From NCBI GenBank assembly GCA_023395695.1, contig JAEWYJ010000238.1, forward strand, positions 1 to 7,330: a stretch of 7,330 nt of DNA, in the 5' to 3' direction. The DNA is from Bacillota bacterium (lineage in GTDB: Bacteria > Bacillota > Clostridia > Oscillospirales > Ruminococcaceae). The position numbers and the translations under genes are program-made. Shown piece by piece: positions 1 through 6,089 of the stretch. Under the pieces are notes generated by a model. That model saw only the letters and a list, made by a program, of their open reading frames with translations, had not been told where the DNA came from and did not search any database. Each line of letters starts with the position of its first letter. Position 1 is the stretch's first letter.

Positions 1-587
1 AGTATGCTTATTACAAAAAAGGCCACTATTTTTAAGCTGACGGTGGTAAGGCTGACAGTGGGATCAGACGCGCCGATAGCCATAGTCAGCAGTATCAGGC
101 CGAGAATATCATCTATCAACGCCGCGCCGAGAATAGCGTTACCGGAATTGGTTGAAAGCTTTCCCATCTCCTTGAGCGTCTCCACCGTAATCGAGACCGA
201 AGTTGCGGTAAGCACAATGCCTACAAACAGGTTTTCAAGAAAGACCTCGTGGCCCTGGTTGTAAACCGTCGCCAAAAAATAACCGCCCGCCAAAGGAATG
301 AGCACACCGCAAAGCGCGATAAAAAAGGCAGCCTTACCCGACCGGCGCAGCTCCTTGATATCGGTCTGAAGACCGGCGCCAAACATCAGCACTATAACGC
401 CAAGCTCCGACACCTGGTTCATAAACTCAGAGGGCTGCACCAGCCCCAGCAGGCTTGGGCCCAGCAGCAAGCCCGCCAAAAGCGCCCCCACCACCTGCGG
501 CATATCCACTTTTTTTGTAAGAATAGAAAAAGACTTTGTTACCAGAAGAATAATGGCAACGTCAAAAATAAAACGATAAGATTCCAT
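1..587 (-). CDS. Cation:proton antiporter, CPA2 (Kef/NapA-like) family, N-terminal part
   Basis: This gene runs off the left edge, so only 195 N-terminal residues are visible. It encodes an inner-membrane antiporter that exchanges Na+ or K+ for protons. The translation is a chain of hydrophobic helices carrying family hallmarks: [19 protein letters not shown] near residues 37-55, [16 protein letters not shown] near 79-95, the discontinuous-helix segment [12 protein letters not shown] (127-138), and [12 protein letters not shown] (154-165). The adjacent D159-D160 pair matches the ion-binding aspartates of NapA/NhaA-type electrogenic exchangers. Many electroneutral relatives have Asn-Asp there, so a 2 H+ per Na+ exchange is a reasonable inference. 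Start: ATG at 587 with GGAAGGTG about 5 nt upstream. The promoter at 717-745 lies upstream. The C-terminal half, including any TrkA-N/RCK regulatory domain, is outside the window. The cation cannot be settled from sequence. Confidence 0.92.
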   Translation of the reverse strand, partial: MESYRFIFDVAIILLVTKSFSILTKKVDMPQVVGALLAGLLLGPSLLGLVQPSEFMNQVSELGVIVLMFGAGLQTDIKELRRSGKAAFFIALCGVLIPLAGGYFLATVYNQGHEVFLENLFVGIVLTATSVSITVETLKEMGKLSTNSGNAILGAALIDDILGLILLTMAIGASDPTVSLTTVSLKIVAFFVISI

Positions 588-646
588 AAAATCACCTTCC
601 AAATTAATCTGTGCGGCTGTGCGTGTATAGCGGTACGGCGGAGGGT

Positions 647-682
647 CAATACATATATCAATGAACGATATATCTCATATTG
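647..682 (-). promoter_or_regulatory. AT-rich imperfect hairpin in the antiporter leader
   Basis: Arms CAATA/TATTG (5 bp) and ATATAT/ATATAT (6 bp) are separated by a 1-versus-4-nt internal loop and closed by a 9-nt loop. It lies in the predicted leader of about 120 nt between the promoter at 717-745 and the antiporter start. It resembles no riboswitch I know. The low GC content makes chance pairing quite possible. Confidence 0.25.
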
Positions 683-716
683 AAACCCAATTGCAATATT
701 TCCTGCGCCGTCCTCC

Positions 717-745
717 AGTATAGCACCCGCACGATGGCAATTCAA
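717..745 (-). promoter_or_regulatory. Sigma-A-type promoter for the antiporter gene
   Basis: Read on the minus strand: -35 TTGAAT (745-740), a 17-nt spacer, then -10 TATACT (722-717). A TG one base before the -10 makes it an extended -10 promoter. Transcription would start near 710, giving a leader of about 120 nt before the ATG at 587. The stretch 588-969 holds no convincing gene. It contains this promoter, the leader hairpin, an AT-rich inverted repeat and the terminator of the upstream gene. Confidence 0.72.
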
Positions 746-784
746 GATGAATAATACGCATATTACCTAGCTTAAAAACGTAAA

Positions 785-816
785 ATTTGTATATTGTATA
801 TAAATTATTTACAAAT
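785..816. repeat. AT-rich inverted repeat between DUF1622 gene and antiporter
   Basis: ATTTGTA (785-791) is matched by its reverse complement TACAAAT (810-816) around an 18-nt AT-rich centre. It sits some 40 bp upstream of the antiporter -35 box, where an upstream activating or protein-binding site could lie. There is no direct evidence of function. Confidence 0.3.
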
Positions 817-891
817 CGGAAAATAAAAATGGAATTGGCTTTTTATAGCGCAAAAAACCAGCGTGACCGCCCGTCAATATCAACTTACCAT

Positions 892-921
892 AAAACAAGC
901 GCCGCTCTGTTAAAGCGACGC
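892..921 (-). terminator. Intrinsic terminator of the DUF1622 gene
   Basis: On the minus strand GCGTCGCT (921-914) pairs with AGCGGCGC (906-899) over 8 bp with one G-U wobble and a 7-nt loop. It is followed at once by TTGTTTT. It lies about 50 nt after the DUF1622 stop codon, so it should separate that gene from the antiporter, which has its own promoter. Confidence 0.75.
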
Positions 922-969
922 CGTATACAAAAGAACAAGCAAAGAATCTGTCGCCTGCAAAACGCATGT

Positions 970-1326
970 TCAACCTTTATTGTCGCCCGAATCGGGTAAA
1001 TGGCCATCGCGCTCGGCCTTTATTTCAAAATGGATCATGAACGTCATCAAGCCGCGCAGTAATATGACGGCACCTAAAATAACAAGCTCGTCCAAGCTCC
1101 TGATCAAAACCGTTTTAAGAATCTCTGCCGCCATTTTAAATTCCAGTCCCGTCGCCATATCCTGCAGCAGCATAAATTTAAAATTAAAGCGGTTTTTACG
1201 CACAATATGGTGCAGATAATAATAAAAGGCTTTGAGCGCGCCAACAGCAATAATGAATATTCCAAAAAGGTCTAAAAATGCAATAATGGTGGGCAGAATC
1301 CACTCAATCCAGTGTTCCAGCATCAT
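970..1326 (-). CDS. DUF1622 family membrane protein
   Basis: A 118-residue integral membrane protein resembling the DUF1622 family, whose function is unknown to me. Three hydrophobic helices are visible, near residues 8-33, 52-73 and 78-100. The basic loop HHIVRKNRFNFK (39-50) is probably cytoplasmic. Family-like features are the FLDLFGIFIIAVG first helix, GLEFKMAAEILKTVL (60-74), and a final helix with an Arg (LLRGLMTFMIHFEI) before a polar tail. Length is typical. Start: ATG at 1326 with AAGGAG and 7-nt spacing; a second ATG follows directly, so the start could be one codon later. The gene lies 191 nt downstream of the peptidase gene and has its own terminator. That spacing suggests an independent unit, though I could not identify a strong promoter. 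Family call is from recall of the pattern and no function is assigned. Confidence 0.85.
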   Translation of the reverse strand: MMLEHWIEWILPTIIAFLDLFGIFIIAVGALKAFYYYLHHIVRKNRFNFKFMLLQDMATGLEFKMAAEILKTVLIRSLDELVILGAVILLRGLMTFMIHFEIKAERDGHLPDSGDNKG

Positions 1327-1469
1327 AGGCTTTCTCCTTGATACAAAGGATGCCCGCCGCTCATAGCGTGGCAGCCATCCTGATTTTTTGAATTTACGGC
1401 GGGAATATTCATGAACGGCGCGATATAAGCGTTCTTTTTTATAACGGGCGCATTTTGCGGCGGGCTTTT

Positions 1470-1498
1470 AAAAAGCCGCGGCTAATCCGCCAGTCGGC
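1470..1498 (-). terminator. Weak candidate terminator after the carboxypeptidase gene
   Basis: On the minus strand GCCG/CGGC and GGC/GCC stack around a 3-versus-1 internal loop and a 6-nt loop, followed by TTTTT. It begins about 20 nt after the peptidase stop. The stem is short and interrupted, so termination here is only a possibility. Confidence 0.35.
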
Positions 1499-1517
1499 AA
1501 GCGTGGGGGCCGACAGC

Positions 1518-2291
1518 CTAATCACCATATAACTGCGCAACATATTCCTCAAGGCACGCGTTGTTTTCGTGCATGGCGGCGGCATGCGCCTTACCGACAT
1601 AGCGCATATGCCAGGGTTCATAGCCGATGCCGGTAATATCCTGCTTATCCTCCGGGTAGCGGATAACAAAGCCGTATTCCCATCCGCGAGCGGCCAGCCA
1701 GACACCGGCGTCGGTATCTGCAAACGCGTAGTCAAGCACCTGATGCGATGGGGTAACAATGTCCAGTGCCAGCCCGGTGTGATGCTCGCTGGTGCCGGGC
1801 GGCGCCACCCAGCGCCGGGCCTCTATAACGGCTTGCTCCTGAGAAAGTCCCCGTGCAAGCTGCTTGTTAAGCTGCTTTTCAAACAGCTGGCGCGACTGTT
1901 CAACCGTGCGGTAGCCGTAGCAGATCATCAGAGAAACGCCGTCGTTTGCAGCGGCCGTAACCAGTTCGTTAACCGCGCCGGTAATGCGTTCATCCACCTG
2001 CATGGGTGTATCGCCATAGCTGTAGCCGGTGGCCGCCAGCTTTACCGACCAGCCATCCGGAAGAGGATGCTCAAAATTGACCAGCATCAGCTGCCAGTCG
2101 TCCGGCACCGGGGCAGAAACAGGCTCTTCTGTCTCTGGCAATGAGACAGAGGGTATGCTCTCCGGCGGTTGGGAGGGCTGAGACGCCTCCGAGGAGGGCC
2201 GTTGATTTGGAATAAGATCGTCCGCTTTTCGGCCACAGGCACCCATCAGTATCAGTACGGCGCACAACAGGGCCATCGTATATCGCGACAA
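1518..2291 (-). CDS. VanY-like D-alanyl-D-alanine carboxypeptidase lipoprotein (peptidase M15B)
   Basis: A zinc D,D-carboxypeptidase that trims the terminal D-Ala from peptidoglycan stem peptides at the outer face of the membrane. With the TTG start at 2291 the protein has 257 residues: a short N-terminus (MSRYTMALL), a hydrophobic core and lipobox MGAC, with C19 the lipidated cysteine. A Ser/Pro/Glu-rich linker (about 29-63) then leads to the M15 domain. Visible catalytic features are YGYR (125-128), SEHHTGLALD (168-177; H170 and D177 as zinc ligands) and EPWHMRYVG (225-233; E225 general base, H228 third zinc ligand). TTG is preferred because AAAGGAG lies 8 nt upstream and the signal peptide then has normal length. 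A GTG at 2333 in the same frame gives 271 residues but lacks a good ribosome site. No vanRS, vanH or van ligase gene is adjacent, so it is probably a housekeeping wall enzyme rather than glycopeptide resistance. Confidence 0.92.
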   Translation of the reverse strand: MSRYTMALLCAVLILMGACGRKADDLIPNQRPSSEASQPSQPPESIPSVSLPETEEPVSAPVPDDWQLMLVNFEHPLPDGWSVKLAATGYSYGDTPMQVDERITGAVNELVTAAANDGVSLMICYGYRTVEQSRQLFEKQLNKQLARGLSQEQAVIEARRWVAPPGTSEHHTGLALDIVTPSHQVLDYAFADTDAGVWLAARGWEYGFVIRYPEDKQDITGIGYEPWHMRYVGKAHAAAMHENNACLEEYVAQLYGD

Positions 2292-2299
2292 TGATAAGA

Positions 2300-2306
2300 C
2301 TCCTTT
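2300..2306 (-). promoter_or_regulatory. Ribosome binding site that decides the TTG start
   Basis: AAAGGAG on the minus strand, 8 nt before TTG at 2291. The in-frame GTG at 2333 lies upstream of this site and has no comparable purine run. The next ATG (2276) is 23 nt away, too far. Confidence 0.75.
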
Positions 2307-2710
2307 TATTTCACTTTTAGAAGCGGTGTTCACAGGTCAAAATTCCGGGTCGACGGCAATTTTTGCGTCAGACAAAGCAAAACATAGAGGCAGCGGATAT
2401 TTTGACTCAGCAGGATATAAAGCGCACTGGTTCGGTCGGTCGTTTTGTGCTGTGCATACCGCTTTTATGTCCGATGGGTCTATTTTCTCACAGAAGCCCG
2501 TGTTTAGCAAGGAATATTAAATTTTTACCTGGAAATGCTATTAAAAATATCCAAGCTATTTTACCAAGAATTAAGAACAAGGCAGCTTTGTCCGCGGCTT
2601 CTTAGCATGCTCAAAACCGGGTCTGCCCGGGTACTTTGGCATAGAGGCTGGCTCGGCAACCGCACGCTTTCTTGTTTAAGATTTAAAAACACACCCGGGA
2701 GGATTATAAA
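2307..2710. other. Gene-free divergent intergenic region
   Basis: About 400 bp between the minus-strand peptidase gene and the plus-strand DUF5658 gene. Open frames here overlap one another, lack ribosome sites and resemble no family I know. Visible elements: a weak minus-strand promoter-like pair, TTGCTA-17-GAAAAT, around 2480-2520; a CCGGG-TCTG-CCCGG hairpin near 2620-2633 without a U tract; and the strong GGGAGGA (2697-2703) serving the next gene. No tRNA or known riboswitch fold was recognised. Confidence 0.5.
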
Positions 2711-3052
2711 ATGCCCCCTTTTATACGGCGCTGCACCAGCAGCGGAGTAAGAATGCGGATGCTGCTGCTATATGCCCTGAACATTCTGGACATGCTCATA
2801 ACAAAATTTCTGATTCAGACCGGAAAATTTCGTGAGATAAATCCGGTTATGGCGCTGGCGCTGCAAAGCGACTGGGCCACGCTATTGCTAAAGCTGCTTC
2901 TGCCGGCGGTGTTGATGAGCTATCTCTACCGGCGGCTCAGGCTCATAAACGTGCGGCACCTCAGGCTTGCGGCGCGTGCGCTGGAAGTATTGATTGCGGC
3001 CTATTGCATTGTAAGCCTGCTGCATCTGTGGCTGTATTGGACCAGCCTGTAA
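2711..3052 (+). CDS. DUF5658 family small membrane protein
   Basis: A 113-residue membrane protein that fits the DUF5658 pattern; its function is unknown to me. The first helix carries LNILDMLITKFLIQTG (23-38) with a conserved-looking Asp. It is followed by REINPVMALAL (41-51), whose NPvM motif is typical, a second helix with LLLKLLLPAVLMSYLY (58-73), an arginine-rich loop (74-89), and a third helix EVLIAAYCIVSLLHLWLYW (92-110). Start: ATG at 2711 with GGGAGGA and 7-nt spacing. An internal ATG at 2753 with GGAG nearby is a weaker alternative. It is a single-gene unit that converges on coaX and ends in a shared hairpin. No neighbour points to a partner, so no role is proposed. Confidence 0.82.
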   Translation: MPPFIRRCTSSGVRMRMLLLYALNILDMLITKFLIQTGKFREINPVMALALQSDWATLLLKLLLPAVLMSYLYRRLRLINVRHLRLAARALEVLIAAYCIVSLLHLWLYWTSL

Positions 3053-3053
3053 C

Positions 3054-3085
3054 AACAGCGGATGGCGTTGGCCATCCGCTGTTTT
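3054..3085 (+). terminator. Strong hairpin terminator between convergent genes (probably bidirectional)
   Basis: A perfect 13-bp stem (3054-3066 with 3071-3083) closed by GTTG and followed by T residues through 3085. It starts 1 nt after the DUF5658 stop and ends just before the coaX stop on the other strand. The plus-strand tail is a short T run. The minus-strand tail (TTGTTAC) is weaker but may still end coaX transcripts. Confidence 0.88.
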
Positions 3086-3086
3086 A

Positions 3087-3878
3087 TCACCGCTGCTTTA
3101 TTTTTGGCGGCGGTGTATTTTTTTGATAGAGCAGCGCCAGCCCCCGTAAAATCAAATCTCCGTCACAAATAATTTTATGCTGGCACAGCGGGGCAACACA
3201 ACCGGTCAGACCACCGGTAGCCACCACAGTGGCTGCTTGTCCCAGAACGGTTTTTTCCACACGGTCAATAAGCCCGTCAATCATAGCGGCATTGCCCTGC
3301 AGGGCGCCGGCACGCATAGCGTTCACTGTGTTTTTGCCCAGCAGCATTCCGGACGGCTCCAGACTGATGTGCGGCAGCTGAGACGTGCCCGCAGCCAGCG
3401 CCTGCACCGAGCTGCGCAGACCCGGAATAATCATGTAACCGATATAGTCTCCCGACTGGTCCAGCACAGCAAGCGTGGTGGCGGTGCCAAGGTCAAAGAC
3501 CAGAATCGGTTTGGGATAACGTGCCAGCGCGGCGACGGCCCCGACAATAAGATCGCTGCCCACCCGGGCGGGATTGTCGGTGAGAATATTGAGGCCGGTT
3601 TTAACGCCTGCGCCCACCAGCAGCGGGCGCTTTCCCACAATTTTCTCTACTGCGTTTTGCATGGCGGCGCTTAACGGCGGAACTACCGATGAAATAATCG
3701 CCCCCTCTATATCGGCAAAGCGAATTTTATGCAGTGCAAAAAGCTCCATTAAAAGCGAGGCGTATTCATAATCGGTTTTATCAGGGTCGGTGCGCAGCCG
3801 CGCGGTAAAAAGCACCGTTTCTCCCCGCATACCGCCGAGGACAATGTTGGTATTCCCTATATCAATGGCGATAATCAT
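3087..3878 (-). CDS. coaX: Type III pantothenate kinase
   Basis: Catalyses ATP-dependent phosphorylation of pantothenate to 4'-phosphopantothenate, the first committed step of coenzyme A synthesis, in the cytosol. The 263-residue length is normal for CoaX, an ASKHA-fold dimer that needs a monovalent cation and is not inhibited by CoA. Motifs: N-terminal DIGNTN (6-11, phosphate 1 loop), NPARVGSDLIVGAVAA (102-117) with the probable catalytic D109, FDLGTATT (128-135, phosphate 2 loop), PGLRSSVQAL (152-161), GKNTVNAMRAG (181-191) and the C-terminal ATGGL (220-224, adenosine region). Start: ATG at 3878; the purine run GGAAAGGAG overlaps the end of the upstream gene and leaves a 12-nt spacer, a little long. 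It is the second gene of an operon with the ECF S component, 9 nt apart. CoaBC, two steps on, is divergent nearby. Confidence 0.97.
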   Translation of the reverse strand: MIIAIDIGNTNIVLGGMRGETVLFTARLRTDPDKTDYEYASLLMELFALHKIRFADIEGAIISSVVPPLSAAMQNAVEKIVGKRPLLVGAGVKTGLNILTDNPARVGSDLIVGAVAALARYPKPILVFDLGTATTLAVLDQSGDYIGYMIIPGLRSSVQALAAGTSQLPHISLEPSGMLLGKNTVNAMRAGALQGNAAMIDGLIDRVEKTVLGQAATVVATGGLTGCVAPLCQHKIICDGDLILRGLALLYQKNTPPPKIKQR

Positions 3879-3887
3879 GAAATAGCA

Positions 3888-4541
3888 TTACTCCTTTCCC
3901 AATCTGCGGCCATAGAGCACGCTATAAAGCGGCGGGCAGATCACGGCGGTTAAAAATGCGGCCAAAACCGCCTCCGGTATGCCGTTGATGCCTACAACAC
4001 CCATAATCACGCCAAGCAGCGCTTCAAAGCCAATGCTGCGCGCCTCGGCATAGCTTGCGCCGTAGAGCAGGTAGATGCCTCCCATAACAAAAACCGTATT
4101 GGTGATCGACCCCAGAAAGCCGGCAGCGCCGCACGCCAAAAGCGGCCCGGCACGACGTTTAAGCCACTTGAAAAGCAGCCCGGACGCGATCCCGATCAAT
4201 ATTCTCGGAACAAAGCAGATGACAAGACTGCGCAGTCCTCCGGAAAAGCGGGGGTCCAGACTGTAAAAAGGCGTGAAGACAAACGAGGTAACTAACGGCC
4301 TGAGGGTGTTATTGATAAGACTGGTCAGTCCAAAGACCCCGCCTAAAAAGGCACCGGCTTTAGGGCCCAGCAGGCACGCACCGATAATGACCGGAATGTG
4401 TATCGTTGTGGCATTCATAAAACCCAGCGGAATATACCCCAAAAAGGGTACGTTGGCCATCACGACAACAATGGCCGAAAACAGCGCTAAAAGCGTCAGG
4501 CCGCGAAGATTGGGGCTGCGGTTTGTACGGGTCCCGTGCAT
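3888..4541 (-). CDS. ECF transporter S component, probably for pantothenate (PanT-like)
   Basis: A 217-residue substrate-binding membrane subunit of an energy-coupling factor vitamin transporter. It would capture its vitamin outside and work with a shared EcfA/EcfA'/EcfT module encoded elsewhere. About six hydrophobic segments are visible. The first contains A19xxxA23 (ALFSA), the small-residue motif by which S components contact EcfT. It is followed by VPFLGYIPLGFMNATTIHIPVIIGACLLGPKxGAFLGGVFG, a pattern typical of the PF12822-type S family. Pantothenate is inferred, not read from the sequence: the next gene in the operon is coaX and the divergent gene is coaBC. Riboflavin or another vitamin remains possible. 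Start: ATG at 4541 with AGGAGGAA about 6 nt upstream. The promoter at 4738-4766 implies a long leader of about 190 nt. Confidence 0.88.
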   Translation of the reverse strand: MHGTRTNRSPNLRGLTLLALFSAIVVVMANVPFLGYIPLGFMNATTIHIPVIIGACLLGPKAGAFLGGVFGLTSLINNTLRPLVTSFVFTPFYSLDPRFSGGLRSLVICFVPRILIGIASGLLFKWLKRRAGPLLACGAAGFLGSITNTVFVMGGIYLLYGASYAEARSIGFEALLGVIMGVVGINGIPEAVLAAFLTAVICPPLYSVLYGRRLGKE

Positions 4542-4653
4542 ATTTAATTCCTCCTGCTGCTGTTCGCCGGTTGCGGGATACAGCGCAATTATTCACCGGG
4601 CCTTAGCGGCATATTCAAGCAGGCATCAGGGCGGATTTACCCTTTGACGCGGC

Positions 4654-4671
4654 GGCGTTTGTTAAAACGCC
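4654..4671 (-). promoter_or_regulatory. Leader hairpin upstream of the ECF S component
   Basis: A perfect 7-bp stem (GGCGTTT/AAACGCC) with a 4-nt loop lies within the roughly 190-nt predicted leader of the minus-strand operon. No U tract follows, so it is not a terminator by itself. A second possible stem, TTGCG/CGCAA, lies nearer the start codon. Neither matches a riboswitch I recognise. Confidence 0.3.
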
Positions 4672-4716
4672 TGGCCAAATGGGATATCCGATGATAGAAT
4701 AAAAAAAATTACACCG

Positions 4717-4728
4717 CCGAGTGCTCGG
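4717..4728. promoter_or_regulatory. Palindrome just downstream of the panT-coaX promoter
   Basis: CCGAG-TG-CTCGG is an inverted repeat with 5-bp arms, placed about 10 nt downstream of the minus-strand -10 box, over the expected transcription start. This is a common position for a repressor operator. The regulator is unknown and chance is possible. Confidence 0.35.
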
Positions 4729-4737
4729 TCATTGATT

Positions 4738-4766
4738 ATTATAGCGCCCGGCGTTCATGAACACAA
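4738..4766 (-). promoter_or_regulatory. Sigma-A-type promoter for the ECF S component-coaX operon
   Basis: On the minus strand: -35 TTGTGT (4766-4761), a 17-nt spacer and a perfect -10 TATAAT (4743-4738). The -35 keeps only TTG of the consensus. Transcription would begin near 4731. A plus-strand TATAGT at 4773-4778 could be the -10 of the divergent coaBC promoter, but I see no matching -35. Confidence 0.65.
4753..4762. promoter_or_regulatory. Perfect 10-bp palindrome in the promoter spacer
   Basis: GTTCATGAAC reads the same on both strands. It lies between the -35 and -10 boxes of the minus-strand promoter, touching the -35, and also upstream of coaBC. A factor bound here could control both directions. 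A near copy (ATTCATGAAC) occurs at 1407-1416 upstream of the DUF1622 gene. Confidence 0.35.
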
Positions 4767-4804
4767 TATTTTTATAGTCGCAAAATGGAAGGCAGGTTAA
4801 CCAT

Positions 4805-5998
4805 ATGCTGAAAAACAAGACCGTTTTGCTGGGTGTTTCGGGCAGCATCGCCGCTTATAAGGCGGCTGCTCTGGCGTCGCTGCTCGTTAAACAGCGGGCC
4901 GACGTGCATGTGCTGATGACCCAAAATGCCATGCAGTTTGTTTCGCCCGTCACCTTTGAGACGCTGACCAATAACCGCTGTGTGGCCGACACGTTTGACC
5001 GCAGCTTTGCGTACAACGTCGAGCATGTGTCGCTGGCAAAGAGGGCCGACGTCTGCATTGTAGCGCCCGCTACGGCCAATATTCTTGCCAAGCTGGCACA
5101 TGGCCTGACCGACGATATGCTGACCACCACGGTGTTGGCCTGCCGTTGCCCTAAAATTGCTGCACCGGCCATGAACACGGCCATGTACGAAAACCCTGTA
5201 ACACAGAACAACCTCAAGGTGTTGACACAGTACGGCTGGGAGGTGCTGCAGACCGGCTTTGGCCGCCTGGCCTGCGGCGACATTGGGCCGGGCAAATGCC
5301 CCGAGCCCGAGCAAATGCTTGAAAGCGTGCTGCACAGCGCCTCACACACACAGGATATGATCGGGCTTCGGGTACTCGTCACTGCGGGCGCAACACGGGA
5401 GCCGCTTGACCCGGTGCGGTTTATAACCAACCATTCCACAGGTAAGATGGGCTATGCCATTGCCCGTGCCGCCAGCGCGCGCGGCGCCGCGGTAACGCTG
5501 GTCAGCGGCAAAACAGAGCTGCCGCCGCCCGCCTATGTTGAAACGGTCGGCGTTTTAAGCGCACAGGAGATGTTTAAGGCCGTTACGGCACGCAGCGGCG
5601 AGATGGATATTATCATCAAGGCGGCCGCGGTGGCCGACTACCGGCCGGCCGATTGCGCCGACGAAAAAATTAAGAAAAAGGACGATGACCTGACACTGGC
5701 GCTGGAGCGCACGCCGGATATTTTAAAATATTTAGGTCACCACAAAACGCCGGGACAGTTCCTGTGCGGTTTTTCAATGGAAACACAGAACATGCTTCAA
5801 AACTCCCGCAAAAAGCTGCAAAACAAAAACCTTGATATGATTGCGGCCAATAACCTCAGGCAGGCGGGCGCAGGCTTTGGCGGAGACACCAACCTGCTGA
5901 CGCTGATTACGCCGCAAAGCGAGCTTGCTTTGCCGATGATGACGAAGGACGAAGCGGCCCACCGCCTACTTGACGAAATTCTGCTGTTGAGAAAATAA
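4805..5998 (+). CDS. coaBC: Bifunctional phosphopantothenoylcysteine decarboxylase/phosphopantothenate-cysteine ligase
   Basis: Carries out two steps of CoA synthesis. The C-terminal CoaB domain joins cysteine to 4'-phosphopantothenate using CTP. The N-terminal FMN-dependent CoaC domain decarboxylates the product to 4'-phosphopantetheine. The 397-residue length is normal. CoaC (about 1-180): GVSGSIAAYKAA (10-21), H74 as catalytic histidine in VEHVSL, APATANILAK (87-96), PAMN (121-124) with N124, and the flexible flap GRLACGDIGPG with C157. CoaB (about 188-397): VTAGATREPLDPVRFITN (192-209), STGKMG (211-216), KAAAVADYRP (272-281), K288 in EKIKKK, LERTPDIL (300-307) and GFSMET (322-327). These residues fall one position before their E. 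coli equivalents, so both activities look intact. Start: ATG at 4805; the ribosome site is modest (GCAGGT, about 8 nt away). Divergent from the pantothenate uptake/kinase operon. Confidence 0.98.
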   Translation: MLKNKTVLLGVSGSIAAYKAAALASLLVKQRADVHVLMTQNAMQFVSPVTFETLTNNRCVADTFDRSFAYNVEHVSLAKRADVCIVAPATANILAKLAHGLTDDMLTTTVLACRCPKIAAPAMNTAMYENPVTQNNLKVLTQYGWEVLQTGFGRLACGDIGPGKCPEPEQMLESVLHSASHTQDMIGLRVLVTAGATREPLDPVRFITNHSTGKMGYAIARAASARGAAVTLVSGKTELPPPAYVETVGVLSAQEMFKAVTARSGEMDIIIKAAAVADYRPADCADEKIKKKDDDLTLALERTPDILKYLGHHKTPGQFLCGFSMETQNMLQNSRKKLQNKNLDMIAANNLRQAGAGFGGDTNLLTLITPQSELALPMMTKDEAAHRLLDEILLLRK

Positions 5999-6089
5999 TG
6001 TCGCTTCTGCAGCCAACCCGGCGGCGCTGAATTGGCGCCCGTATGTTTTGCGACGCAAGGTGGCGGGCGCAGGCGGGCCAACACTGGGC

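Noticed and set aside
4..683. Two plus-strand open frames (4-264 and 249-683)
   Set aside because: They are antisense to the antiporter frame, whose minus-strand translation shows clear family motifs, a ribosome site and a promoter.
787..999. A 70-codon plus-strand frame and a minus-strand frame at 539-745
   Set aside because: No ribosome site and no recognisable family; they overlap the terminator, promoter and leader identified here, and their composition looks like chance.
1348..1380. Hairpin GGATG...CATCC with inner pairs, followed by T residues on the plus strand
   Set aside because: The stem has several unpaired bases and the good T tract points away from both neighbouring genes; on the minus strand it would sit just before the DUF1622 ribosome site with a poor tail.
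1518..2291. Vancomycin-resistance cluster suggested by a VanY-like protein
   Set aside because: No vanR, vanS, vanH, van ligase or vanX gene is adjacent; M15B lipoproteins of this kind are common wall-maintenance enzymes in Clostridia.
2326..2750. Three overlapping plus-strand frames (2326-2520, 2363-2605, 2535-2750)
   Set aside because: They overlap one another in different frames, lack ribosome sites and show no domain; I treat the region as non-coding.
3177..3674. 165-codon plus-strand frame inside coaX
   Set aside because: It is antisense to a clear CoaX with all motifs intact, and it has no ribosome site or family resemblance.
4542..4731. Riboswitch (cobalamin, THF or similar) in the leader of the ECF S component
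   Set aside because: I looked for conserved core words of these classes on the minus strand and did not find them; only generic hairpins remain.
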